16,948 nt of DNA from an uncultured Burkholderiales bacterium (GTDB lineage: Bacteria; Pseudomonadota; Gammaproteobacteria; Burkholderiales; Burkholderiaceae_E), in assembly GCA_903923345.1 (NCBI GenBank), contig CAIXXI010000119.1, forward strand, positions 1 through 16,948, given 5' to 3'. Positions 7,117 through 13,682 of this stretch are shown piece by piece (the stretch's first letter is position 1; the number at the start of each line of letters is the position of its first letter). The notes beneath the pieces are model-generated. The model ran no database searches. It was not told the DNA's origin and saw only the letters and a program-made list of their open reading frames with translations. The position numbers and the translations under genes are program-made.

Positions 7117-7824
7117 TCAGACGCCGAGATAGGCCTCGAGTTTGCTCTGGTTGGCCTTGACCTGATCGTTCATGATCATGTCGACGACCGTGCCATGCTC
7201 GACGACGTAATGCCGGTCGGCGACCGTCGAAGCAAAGCGGAAATTCTGTTCGACCAGCAGCACGGTGAAGCCCTTTTGCTTGAGCGTGCGGATGATCTGG
7301 CCAATGTGCTGCACGATCACCGGGGCCAGGCCTTCGGTGGGTTCATCCAGCAGCAAAAAGCGCGCGCCGGTGCGCAGGATGCGGGCAATCGCCAGCATCT
7401 GCTGCTCGCCACCCGACAACTTCGTGCCCTGGCTATTGGTGCGCTCGAGCAGCCTTGGAAAGAGCTCGTAGACCTCGTCCAGGGTCATGCCGCCTGGCTT
7501 GACCACCGGGGGCAGCTCAAGATTTTCGCGCACATTCAGGCTGGAGAAGATGCCGCGCTCTTCAGGGCAATAGGCAATGCCGGTGCGTGCAATCAGGTTC
7601 GAGAGCATGTCGATGGTCTCGGTGCCTTCGAAGCGAACCGAGCCGGTCCGCTTGCTCAGCATGCCCATGATCGCCCGCATCGTGGTGGTCTTGCCGGCGC
7701 CATTGCGCCCCAGCAGGGTGACGACTTCCCCTGCTGGCACCGAAAAATTCATCCCGTGCAGGACATGGCTTTCGCCGTACCAGCCGTTGAGATCCTTGAC
7801 TTCGAGGAGTGCTGCGTCAGGCAT
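7117..7824 (-). CDS. livF: Branched-chain amino acid type ABC transporter ATP-binding protein LivF
   Basis: Cytoplasmic ATPase of the importer that pairs with LivG and docks on LivH/LivM. The 235 residues contain Walker A GRNGAGKT (39-46), YCPEER in the Q-loop area (85-90), ABC signature LSGGE (136-140) and Walker B FLLLDE (156-161). The switch-region LVEQN (190-194) has Gln where many ABC proteins have His, which is usual for LivF. The C-terminal KLEAYLGV is the normal LivF ending. Its ATG lies inside the livG stop region with an 8-base overlap (7817-7824), so the two ATPases are translationally coupled. A short GGCGTC/GACGCC inverted repeat covers its stop codon. Identity is secure. Confidence 0.95.
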   Translation of the reverse strand: MPDAALLEVKDLNGWYGESHVLHGMNFSVPAGEVVTLLGRNGAGKTTTMRAIMGMLSKRTGSVRFEGTETIDMLSNLIARTGIAYCPEERGIFSSLNVRENLELPPVVKPGGMTLDEVYELFPRLLERTNSQGTKLSGGEQQMLAIARILRTGARFLLLDEPTEGLAPVIVQHIGQIIRTLKQKGFTVLLVEQNFRFASTVADRHYVVEHGTVVDMIMNDQVKANQSKLEAYLGV

Positions 7825-8572
7825 GGCCGGTCCCCATGTAGGCGTCGATCACCTGCGGATTGCTGGAGACTTCGGCGTAGTTGCCTTCGGTCAGGATTTC
7901 ACCCCGCGCGAGTACGGTGATGCGGTCGGACAGGTCGGAGACCACGGACAGATTGTGCTCGACCATCAGCACCGTCCGGTTGGCTGCAACCCGCTTGATG
8001 AGTGCGGCGATGCGGCCGATGTCTTCGTGGCCCATGCCTGAGGTGGGCTCATCAAGCAGCATCATCTCCGGGTCCAGCGCCAGCGTGGTCGCGATTTCCA
8101 GAGCCCGTTTGCGGCCGTAGGACAACTCGACTGCGGTCAGGCCCGCGTACTCGGACAGACCGACTTCTTCGAGCAGCTGCATGGCGCGGTCGTCCAGCGA
8201 ATGCAGTGAACTTTCCGAGCGCCAGAAGTGAAAGGAGGTGCCGAGCTTGCGCTGAAGCGCAATGCGCACGTTTTCCAGCACGGTCAGGTGCGGGAAGGTG
8301 GCGGAAATCTGGAAACTGCGCACCATGCCCATCCCGGCGATGTCGGCCGGCTTGGTGCGGGTGATGTCCCGGCCATTGAACAGGATCTTGCCTGCCGTGG
8401 GCTTCAGGAATCGGGTGATCAGGTTGAAGCAGGTGGTCTTGCCCGCGCCATTCGGGCCGATCAGGGCATGAATCGATCCGCGAGCGATCTTCAGCGAAAC
8501 GCCCTTGACGGCGTAAAAGCCGTTGAAATCGATCGACAGGTCCTGGGTTTCGACGATGTGGTCGGCCGCCAT
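7817..8572 (-). CDS. livG: Branched-chain amino acid type ABC transporter ATP-binding protein LivG
   Basis: First gene of the transport operon and partner ATPase of LivF. From the ATG at 8572 the protein has 251 residues: Walker A GPNGAGKT (39-46), Q88 in the Q-loop, signature LSYGR (150-154), Walker B MMLLDE (170-175) and switch His206. It ends VIDAYMGTGHA, as LivG proteins do. The signature LSYG in place of LSGG is normal for this family. An upstream in-frame ATG at 8620 would add MSKSQTRNSSNESRRP, a polar stretch foreign to the family. I prefer 8572 because a GGAG lies four bases before it and homologues begin near this point. The gene is divergent from hslU, so the operon promoter should lie between 8573 and 8715. 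Confidence 0.93.
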   Translation of the reverse strand: MAADHIVETQDLSIDFNGFYAVKGVSLKIARGSIHALIGPNGAGKTTCFNLITRFLKPTAGKILFNGRDITRTKPADIAGMGMVRSFQISATFPHLTVLENVRIALQRKLGTSFHFWRSESSLHSLDDRAMQLLEEVGLSEYAGLTAVELSYGRKRALEIATTLALDPEMMLLDEPTSGMGHEDIGRIAALIKRVAANRTVLMVEHNLSVVSDLSDRITVLARGEILTEGNYAEVSSNPQVIDAYMGTGHA

Positions 8573-8715
8573 GGGTCTCCGGCTCTCATTAGAAGAATTT
8601 CGGGTCTGAGACTTGCTCATCCCGAATAGGGGTGCGCAAGGCTAACAGCGTGGTTTGCCCGCAGTCAAATTCCCCTATTTTCATCAGGCCTCCCGGGTGC
8701 GTTAATCTGTGTCTC
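8573..8715. promoter_or_regulatory. Divergent control region of the liv operon and hslU
   Basis: This 143-base region between divergent livG and hslU must hold both promoters. Toward hslU, CCCCTATTTT (8672-8681) resembles a heat-shock sigma-32 -10 element (CCCCAT-T), about 35 bases before the ATG; the matching -35 is poor (GTTTGCC at 8653-8659). Toward livG, the minus strand has TTGACT (complement of 8664-8669), five of six matches to a -35, with no good -10 at normal spacing. AATAGGGG (8625-8632) and CCCCTATT (8672-8679) form an inverted repeat across the region. Sigma assignment is inference. Confidence 0.35.
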
Positions 8716-10059
8716 ATGACCACGATGACACCCCAGGAAATCGTCTCCGAGCTCGATCGCCACATCATCGGGCAGGACCGCGCCAAGCGGGCGGTGGCGA
8801 TTGCGCTTCGCAATCGGTGGCGCCGCCAGCAGGTCGAAGAGCGGCTGCGACAGGAAATCACGCCCAAGAACATTCTGATGATCGGGCCCACGGGCGTGGG
8901 CAAGACTGAAATCGCCCGACGCCTTGCCCGACTCGCGCAAGCCCCGTTTCTCAAGGTCGAGGCGACCAAGTTCACCGAGGTCGGCTATGTCGGCAAGGAT
9001 GTGGACGCAATCATCCGCGACCTGGTCGAGATCGGTATCAAGCAGGCCCGCGACATCGAAATCAAGCGGGTCGACGCACGCGCACTCGATGCCGCCGAGG
9101 ACCGCGTCCTCGACGTCCTGCTGCCGCCCCCCCGCAGTTTTGGCTTCGGTGGCGGCACCGAATCGGTCGCCGAGGCGACGGCCGATTCGGCCACCCGTCA
9201 GAAGTTTCGCAAGCGCCTGCGCGAAGGCGAGCTCGACGACAAGGAAATCGAGATCGAACTGGCCGCGCAATTGCCCGGCATGGATTTCGGTGCACAGCCC
9301 GGCATGGAGGATCTGGCCCGGCAACTGCAGGGCATGGTCCAGGGTCTGGGCGGGCGTCGTAAATCCCGCAAGCTCAAGATCAAGGAGGCGCTCGAGTTGC
9401 TGCGCGAGGAAGAGGCCGGCAAGCTGATCAATGACGAGGACGTCAAGCTCAAAGCGATTGCCAATGTCGAGCACAACGGCATCGTGTTCCTGGACGAGAT
9501 CGACAAGATTGCGGTCCGCAGTGAAGTGTCGGGCGCAGATGTGTCGCGCCAGGGGGTTCAGCGCGACCTGCTGCCTCTGGTCGAGGGCACGTCGGTCAGC
9601 ACCCGGCACGGCACCGTGCGCACCGATCACATTCTCTTCATTGCATCGGGCGCCTTTCACCTGTCGCGGCCGTCCGATCTGATTCCCGAGTTGCAGGGCC
9701 GTTTTCCGATTCGGGTCGAACTCGACTCCCTGTCAGTCTCGGACTTCGAACGCATCCTGACCGAAACCCATGCCAGCCTGACCCGCCAGTACGCGGCACT
9801 GCTGGCCACCGAGGGTGTGAAGGTGGAGTTCACCCAGGACGGCGTGCAGCGGCTCGCCCAGATCGCGTTCTCGGTGAACGAAAGCACCGAGAACATCGGT
9901 GCGCGCCGGTTGCATACCGTGATGGAGAAACTGCTCGAGGAGGTCTCATTCAATGCCTCGCGCAACACCGGGCAGGTGGTGATCGTGGATGCTGCCTTCG
10001 TCAACGCACGCCTCGATACCGTTGCCCGTGACGAGGATCTGGCCCGCTACGTGCTCTGA
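8716..10059 (+). CDS. hslU: ATP-dependent protease ATPase subunit HslU (ClpY)
   Basis: AAA+ unfoldase that delivers substrates to HslV. From the ATG at 8716 (MTTMTPQEIVSELDRHIIGQ) it has 447 residues, close to the usual ~445. Visible are Walker A GPTGVGKT (57-64), pore loop GYVG (90-93), the charged family-specific I-domain (~105-245), Walker B IVFLDEID (256-263), sensor-1 area FIASGAFH (308-315), ELQGRFPIRVEL (325-336), sensor-2 GARR (395-398) and C-terminal DLARYVL, the tail that docks between HslV subunits. The open frame extends upstream to 8632, but those residues do not resemble the family. It has no hslV directly before it and must use its own promoter. Identity is certain. Confidence 0.98.
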   Translation: MTTMTPQEIVSELDRHIIGQDRAKRAVAIALRNRWRRQQVEERLRQEITPKNILMIGPTGVGKTEIARRLARLAQAPFLKVEATKFTEVGYVGKDVDAIIRDLVEIGIKQARDIEIKRVDARALDAAEDRVLDVLLPPPRSFGFGGGTESVAEATADSATRQKFRKRLREGELDDKEIEIELAAQLPGMDFGAQPGMEDLARQLQGMVQGLGGRRKSRKLKIKEALELLREEEAGKLINDEDVKLKAIANVEHNGIVFLDEIDKIAVRSEVSGADVSRQGVQRDLLPLVEGTSVSTRHGTVRTDHILFIASGAFHLSRPSDLIPELQGRFPIRVELDSLSVSDFERILTETHASLTRQYAALLATEGVKVEFTQDGVQRLAQIAFSVNESTENIGARRLHTVMEKLLEEVSFNASRNTGQVVIVDAAFVNARLDTVARDEDLARYVL

Positions 10060-10060
10060 T

Positions 10061-10080
10061 CCTGTGCGGTTTCGCACGGG
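10061..10080 (+). terminator. Stem-loop just after hslU
   Basis: CCTGTGCG pairs with CGCACGGG through eight pairs, one of them T-G, around a GTTT loop, beginning two bases after the hslU stop. The position suits a terminator, but no T-run follows, so it may be Rho-assisted or only protect the mRNA end. Confidence 0.45.
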
Positions 10081-10187
10081 CTCATGAAGGAATGAGGCCC
10101 TCGGCATGGATTTCGTGACGAAGTGGTGGCTAATGCGTGTCGCGCCGCGGTATGGTCCGGTCTCATCCAGTTCGCCGACAGGCCGTC

Positions 10188-12200
10188 ATGAGTCCGGTGC
10201 CCGCCATCCAAACCGACAGCACGAAGAGGCACGAAACGGTGCCTGAGGCCGCAGGCGTGTCGTGCGATGAGGCCGCGCCCTGGTTGGCAGACCTGCATGT
10301 TCAGGTGCTGAATCTGGAGGCTCAATCCCTTGACCTGCAGCCCGCGGTCAGCCTGATTGCCAGCGCTCTGAACCGAGCAGGGTTCGAGCCGGAGCGCGTC
10401 TCGGTTGCGCTCCTGACCCAGCATCCGGGTTTGTCAGGCCTGGGATATGTCTGGACACGCGCAAGCGATCAGGTTGAATTCCTGGAGCGTCCGCCGGGTT
10501 TCCTGACCTCTCACGAGCATCTGGTCAGCCCCTTGCATTGGGTGATGACCACGCGTTCGCCGCTGTTTCTCGATGTCCACTCCATCCAGCTCGAAGAGCG
10601 CTTCCCGATCCTGAAGCAGTTCCTGTCGATGGGTGCCACCTCGTATCTCGCCTTGCCGCTGGCGACGGCGCGCGGAGACCTTCATGTGCTGGGCATGTGG
10701 ACCAAGCGCGAGCAGGGCTGGAGTCAGGCCGACGTGGCGCAGCTGGGTCGAACCGTGCCGATACTGCGATTGCTGATCGAGGTGACCGAGGGACGTCGCC
10801 TGCTGGGCATGATCGGCATGGCACACGAGTTGTCTCAACGGGCGATGGCTGAACAGGCTTTGCGCAACGCCGACGAGATGATGAAGCAGCAGTCGCTCGA
10901 CATGGCCCGGCTGGAGATCGAGCGTCAGTCCCGATTGGAGATCGAGCGTCAGCTCAAGGACCGATCCAGAGAACTCGCCGTGCGCAATCACGCACTCAAT
11001 GCCCTGACGGCGTCACTCGAGGAGAAAGTCGCTGCGCGGACTCAGGAACTCCAGGCGGCGCTGGCCCGTGCGAACGCCGCCACCTATGCCAAGGGGCGAT
11101 TCCTCGCCATGATGAGCCATGAAATCCGCACCCCGATGCACGCGGTGCTGGGGCTGGGCGAACTGGTGGCCAGAACACCGCTCAACGAAATGCAGGCTGG
11201 CCTGATTGCCACCATGCAGAGCACGGGCGAAGCCCTGATGTCGATCCTCAATGGCATTCTCGATTTTTCGAAGATCGAAGCGGATTGCATCGAACTCGAT
11301 CCGGTCATCCTCGACCCGGTCAGGGTGCTCGAAGATGTCGTGGCCTTGCTTCAGGGCAAGGCACTCGAGCGCGAAGTCAGGTTCGAGCTTCAGATCGCAA
11401 GCGATGTGCCGCGTTCGGTGCGGGCCGACATCACCCGGGTTCGACAGGTCTGGATCAACCTGATCGACAATGCACTCAAGTTCACCGAAAAAGGTTCGGT
11501 GATCCTGTCGCTGGCGCAAGTCGAACAAGGCGATCGCACAGTGACCCTGCGTGGGCAGGTGCGCGACACCGGCGTCGGCATTGCGTCGGATGCCCTGGAC
11601 CAGATCTTCGAGCCGTTCGCGCAAGCCGACGCATCCACCGCCCGGCGCTTTGGCGGGACCGGGCTGGGATTGGCGATCTGCAAAGGGCTGGTCGAGCAGA
11701 TGGGTGGTGCAATCAGGGTTGAAAGCGTGCTGGGTCAGGGCACGAGCTTCACCTTCGAGATGCAACTTGAGCTGGCCTCGACACCGGTGTCGGCGGCTCA
11801 GGCTGGGTTCATCGAGTCCGGCGAAGACCTGGCCGGGCTCAGGGTGCTGGTCGTGGACGACAACCCGCTGAACCGGATGCTGATGGAGCGGCAACTGACC
11901 ATGCTCGGTGCGCCGACTCCCGTGCTGGCCGACAGTGGTCTGCAGGCGCTGACAATCGCGCTCGAGGAACCGTTCGATGTGGTGCTGATGGACATGCAGA
12001 TGCCGGAAATGGATGGGCTGGAAACCACCCGCCGTCTGCGAGCCTTGCAGTTGCCCGCCCAGCCCAGGGTGATTGGCGTCACAGCCAACGCCTTCGTCGA
12101 AGACCGTCTGGCCTGCCTGGACGCTGGCATGGACGACTTTCTGTCCAAGCCGGTCTCCATGACCACCCTGAACTCGACCCTGCGCTTGATCAAGCGCTAG
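10188..12200 (+). CDS. Soluble hybrid sensor histidine kinase (GAF-like, HisKA, HATPase, receiver)
   Basis: From the ATG at 10188 (AGG five bases upstream) the protein has 670 residues; in-frame GTG 10137 and ATG 10152 are alternatives. Domains in order: a GAF-like sensor (~30-205), an amphipathic coiled coil (~215-300), then HisKA with the H-box MMSHEIRTPMHAVLGL and His311. The HATPase follows with N-box WINLIDNALKFTE (N428), G1 DTGVGI, F-box FEPFAQAD and G2 GGTGLGLA (489-496). The receiver has VVDDNPLNR, phospho-acceptor Asp602 in LMDMQMP and Lys654 in LSKP. There is no membrane segment or signal peptide, so it senses a cytoplasmic cue. It ends right after the receiver with no HPt domain, and no partner regulator lies nearby. 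The core is certain; signal and output are unknown. Confidence 0.92.
   Translation: MSPVPAIQTDSTKRHETVPEAAGVSCDEAAPWLADLHVQVLNLEAQSLDLQPAVSLIASALNRAGFEPERVSVALLTQHPGLSGLGYVWTRASDQVEFLERPPGFLTSHEHLVSPLHWVMTTRSPLFLDVHSIQLEERFPILKQFLSMGATSYLALPLATARGDLHVLGMWTKREQGWSQADVAQLGRTVPILRLLIEVTEGRRLLGMIGMAHELSQRAMAEQALRNADEMMKQQSLDMARLEIERQSRLEIERQLKDRSRELAVRNHALNALTASLEEKVAARTQELQAALARANAATYAKGRFLAMMSHEIRTPMHAVLGLGELVARTPLNEMQAGLIATMQSTGEALMSILNGILDFSKIEADCIELDPVILDPVRVLEDVVALLQGKALEREVRFELQIASDVPRSVRADITRVRQVWINLIDNALKFTEKGSVILSLAQVEQGDRTVTLRGQVRDTGVGIASDALDQIFEPFAQADASTARRFGGTGLGLAICKGLVEQMGGAIRVESVLGQGTSFTFEMQLELASTPVSAAQAGFIESGEDLAGLRVLVVDDNPLNRMLMERQLTMLGAPTPVLADSGLQALTIALEEPFDVVLMDMQMPEMDGLETTRRLRALQLPAQPRVIGVTANAFVEDRLACLDAGMDDFLSKPVSMTTLNSTLRLIKR
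10912..10952 (+). repeat. 24-base tandem repeat inside the kinase coiled coil
   Basis: The 17-base string TGGAGATCGAGCGTCAG occurs at 10912-10928 and again at 10936-10952, exactly 24 bases apart. It encodes two successive RLEIERQ(S/L) units in the signalling helix between the GAF-like and HisKA domains. Confidence 0.8.
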
Positions 12201-12203
12201 CGC
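12182..12203. repeat. Two overlapping perfect palindromes at the kinase gene end
   Basis: GCGCTTGATCAAGCGC (12182-12197) is a perfect 16-bp palindrome centred on GATC. It shares GCGC with a second perfect palindrome, GCGCTAGCGC (12194-12203), that covers the stop codon. As RNA, the first can fold as a 6-bp stem with a GATC loop. It sits at the kinase 3' end, 45 bases from the convergent cobC stop, and may help end transcription; no T-run is present. Confidence 0.5.
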
Positions 12204-12248
12204 AGGTCCACGGCACGGTCGTCAGCCCGCGGCCGCAAGGGTCTGCGA

Positions 12249-12812
12249 TCAGGCTGCGTCTTCGAGCAGTGCCCAGCCCGCGCCCTCTCGCTGCAGAACA
12301 AAGACCTGCCCGTAGTCGATCTTCTGGCCGGCAAATCCGCTCAGCGGCAAGCCTCGAAGCGATTTCAGCAGGGTTTGCATCACCCCTGCATGCGTCACCA
12401 CGATGGCCTCGTGCTGAGCGGGCAGATCGGCAACAAATGCCAGGCTGCGTCGGGCCACTTCGGACAGAGACTCGCCACCGGGCGGTACATGGTGAGCGAT
12501 GTCGGCCCGCCATGCATCGATCTGTTCTCTGGGCAGTTCGGTCCACAGGCGACCTTCCCAGTGACCGAAGTCCATTTCCCGAAGGCGGGCATCGGTGACC
12601 ACCGGACCGAAGCCATGGGGCTGCAGGGCCTGAGCAAGGCGCTGACAGCGACCCAGCGGACTGCTGTAGACCGTGGCATGACGCGGCAATCGCGTCGGCA
12701 GGTGGCTCAGGAGTTCGTCGAGGTGGGCATCGACGATCGGCACGTCGGTTGCGCCGTAACACAGACCTGTCGGCACATCGGGCTGGGGGTGGCGCAGCAA
12801 CCAGAGCTTCAT
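12249..12812 (-). CDS. cobC: Histidine phosphatase family protein, CobC-like (alpha-ribazole phosphatase)
   Basis: Phosphoglycerate-mutase-fold phosphatase of 187 residues. CobC removes the 5'-phosphate from alpha-ribazole phosphate or adenosylcobalamin phosphate, late in B12 assembly. The start MKLWLLRHPQPDVPTGLCYG at 12812 is chosen because the family begins with the LRH motif; an upstream in-frame ATG at 12911 would run into cobS. Catalytic elements seen are R7-H8 (phospho-histidine), R55 in SSPLGRC, E79 in LREMDFGHWEG and H141 in VVTHAGVM. RHPQP in place of RHGET is common in CobC-like proteins of this group. It follows the CobS-like gene by 46 bases on the same strand, which supports the cobalamin role. 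General phosphatase activity toward another substrate remains possible. Confidence 0.8.
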   Translation of the reverse strand: MKLWLLRHPQPDVPTGLCYGATDVPIVDAHLDELLSHLPTRLPRHATVYSSPLGRCQRLAQALQPHGFGPVVTDARLREMDFGHWEGRLWTELPREQIDAWRADIAHHVPPGGESLSEVARRSLAFVADLPAQHEAIVVTHAGVMQTLLKSLRGLPLSGFAGQKIDYGQVFVLQREGAGWALLEDAA

Positions 12813-12858
12813 GGCAGCAGACTTTCGCGGGTCGGTTGGGAGCGAAATGAAGAACGGT

Positions 12859-13578
12859 TCAAGAGCCTTCGTCCTCGGGTGAGGTGTCCAGGCCGCTGAT
12901 ACCGAGTGCAATCAGAAGGCCCAGCAGAAAGGCGATCTCGGCCACCTGCTGAGCCGCATCCATCAGGGTCATGCGGTCCATCGACCGACGCCGCAGGCTC
13001 AGTCTCCGAATCGCTGCGGTGGCGATGATCGCGCTGGCGATCGCCAGCACCCCGGCCAGCAGGTCGCCGGTCCAGGCGATCAGGCCCAGTACCGGGGCGG
13101 CGCCAACCAGCAGTGCGATACCGGACTCGCGCGCGCTGGCTTGCAGCAGCGTCTGGCCCGAGGCATTGAATGAGGCCGGCAGGCTGGAAATCACCATCAC
13201 CGCGCAGGCCCGCGAGAAGGCGGCGGCGCACAGCAAGGCGGCGACCAGCCAGTCGGCATCGATCTGAGCCAGGGTCTCGAAGCGCAAGACGATGAGCACG
13301 ATGAGGCCCGCGATGCCGGAGCGTTCACACCAGTTCATCCACCCTGTTTCATGGCGCGCACCCGTCAGCCAGAGGCCGCTGGCGATTGCCAGCAGGATGG
13401 CCACCGGATGCGGCAGCACCAGGCTGGCCAGGGCGAATACCAGCGACTGCGCCAGCGCAACGATCAGGCCGGCGATCGGCCAGGCGCGCAGGGTCTGCCC
13501 GGTCGGGGCCGCATCGTCCCCGATGCCGGGTCGGATCCGGGTGAAGTGCTGCAGGGCTGAAAGAAGGGAGGCGCGCAA
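12859..13578 (-). CDS. cobS: CobS-like membrane protein (cobalamin synthase family), signature motifs missing
   Basis: CobS joins adenosylcobinamide-GDP to alpha-ribazole (phosphate) in the inner membrane. This 239-residue protein keeps the family frame: N-terminal LLSALQHFTRIRPG, WPIAGLIVALAQS, LWLTGARHE at 69-77, FSRACAVM near 121-128, and a C-terminal AAQQVAEIAFLLGLLIAL with several hydrophobic helices. From memory, canonical CobS has HxDGLADxxDG...MKDSRxGxxG after the TGAxH stretch. Here HETGWMNWCERSGIAG follows, about 24 residues shorter and without the acidic residues. The C-terminal GDxLGAxQQ is also altered, to MTLMDAAQQ. The frame is intact, with no sign of a simple frameshift. It heads a two-gene unit with cobC and is divergent from argB. 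It may be inactive as a synthase or have a changed role. The family call is moderate. Confidence 0.7.
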   Translation of the reverse strand: MRASLLSALQHFTRIRPGIGDDAAPTGQTLRAWPIAGLIVALAQSLVFALASLVLPHPVAILLAIASGLWLTGARHETGWMNWCERSGIAGLIVLIVLRFETLAQIDADWLVAALLCAAAFSRACAVMVISSLPASFNASGQTLLQASARESGIALLVGAAPVLGLIAWTGDLLAGVLAIASAIIATAAIRRLSLRRRSMDRMTLMDAAQQVAEIAFLLGLLIALGISGLDTSPEDEGS

Positions 13579-13640
13579 TGAAGGTGTCGTTCGGGTCCGT
13601 CGGGTGACGGACTGTCGAATGGTAACAAGCGATGCTCGGA

Positions 13641-13646
13641 TAGAAT
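13641..13646 (+). promoter_or_regulatory. Possible -10 element of the argB promoter
   Basis: TAGAAT matches the sigma-70 -10 consensus at five of six positions and lies 36 bases before the argB ATG, in the divergent gap with cobS. I find no good -35 at 16-18 bases spacing, so this is a weak call. Confidence 0.35.
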
Positions 13647-13670
13647 CGCGCGCATCGCGAAACCCTCTTT

Positions 13671-13674
13671 GGAG
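13671..13674 (+). promoter_or_regulatory. Shine-Dalgarno of argB
   Basis: GGAG ends 8 bases before the ATG at 13683 and fixes this start, giving the full N-terminal helix of ArgB. Confidence 0.6.
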
Positions 13675-13682
13675 CGTTCATT

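Noticed and set aside
1929..8715. The liv-thrH block as a recent mobile or horizontally acquired island.
   Set aside because: No integrase, transposase, tRNA, direct repeat or obvious base-composition shift marks its borders; codon use looks like that of the neighbours.
9127..9133. A run of seven C in hslU, considered as a phase-variation tract.
   Set aside because: It is short, lies in an essential-type housekeeping gene, and encodes a Pro-Pro-Pro turn in the variable I-domain; no sign of slippage.
8665..9660. A 331-codon open frame on the minus strand opposite hslU.
   Set aside because: It lies wholly antisense to an unmistakable hslU; its Gln/Leu/His/Asp-rich composition is what high-GC codon bias produces on the opposite strand.
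10112..10122. TTCGT-G-ACGAA inverted repeat upstream of the hybrid kinase, considered as an operator.
   Set aside because: Five-base arms occur often by chance, and no promoter elements are placed around it.
12812..12911. A 33-codon upstream extension of cobC overlapping cobS.
   Set aside because: The extension does not resemble the family, which begins at MKLWLLRHP; the start at 12812 avoids the overlap.
13579..13682. A cobalamin riboswitch before the CobS-like gene.
   Set aside because: The divergent gap with argB is only 104 bases, too short for a full riboswitch, and I see no B12-box-like sequence.
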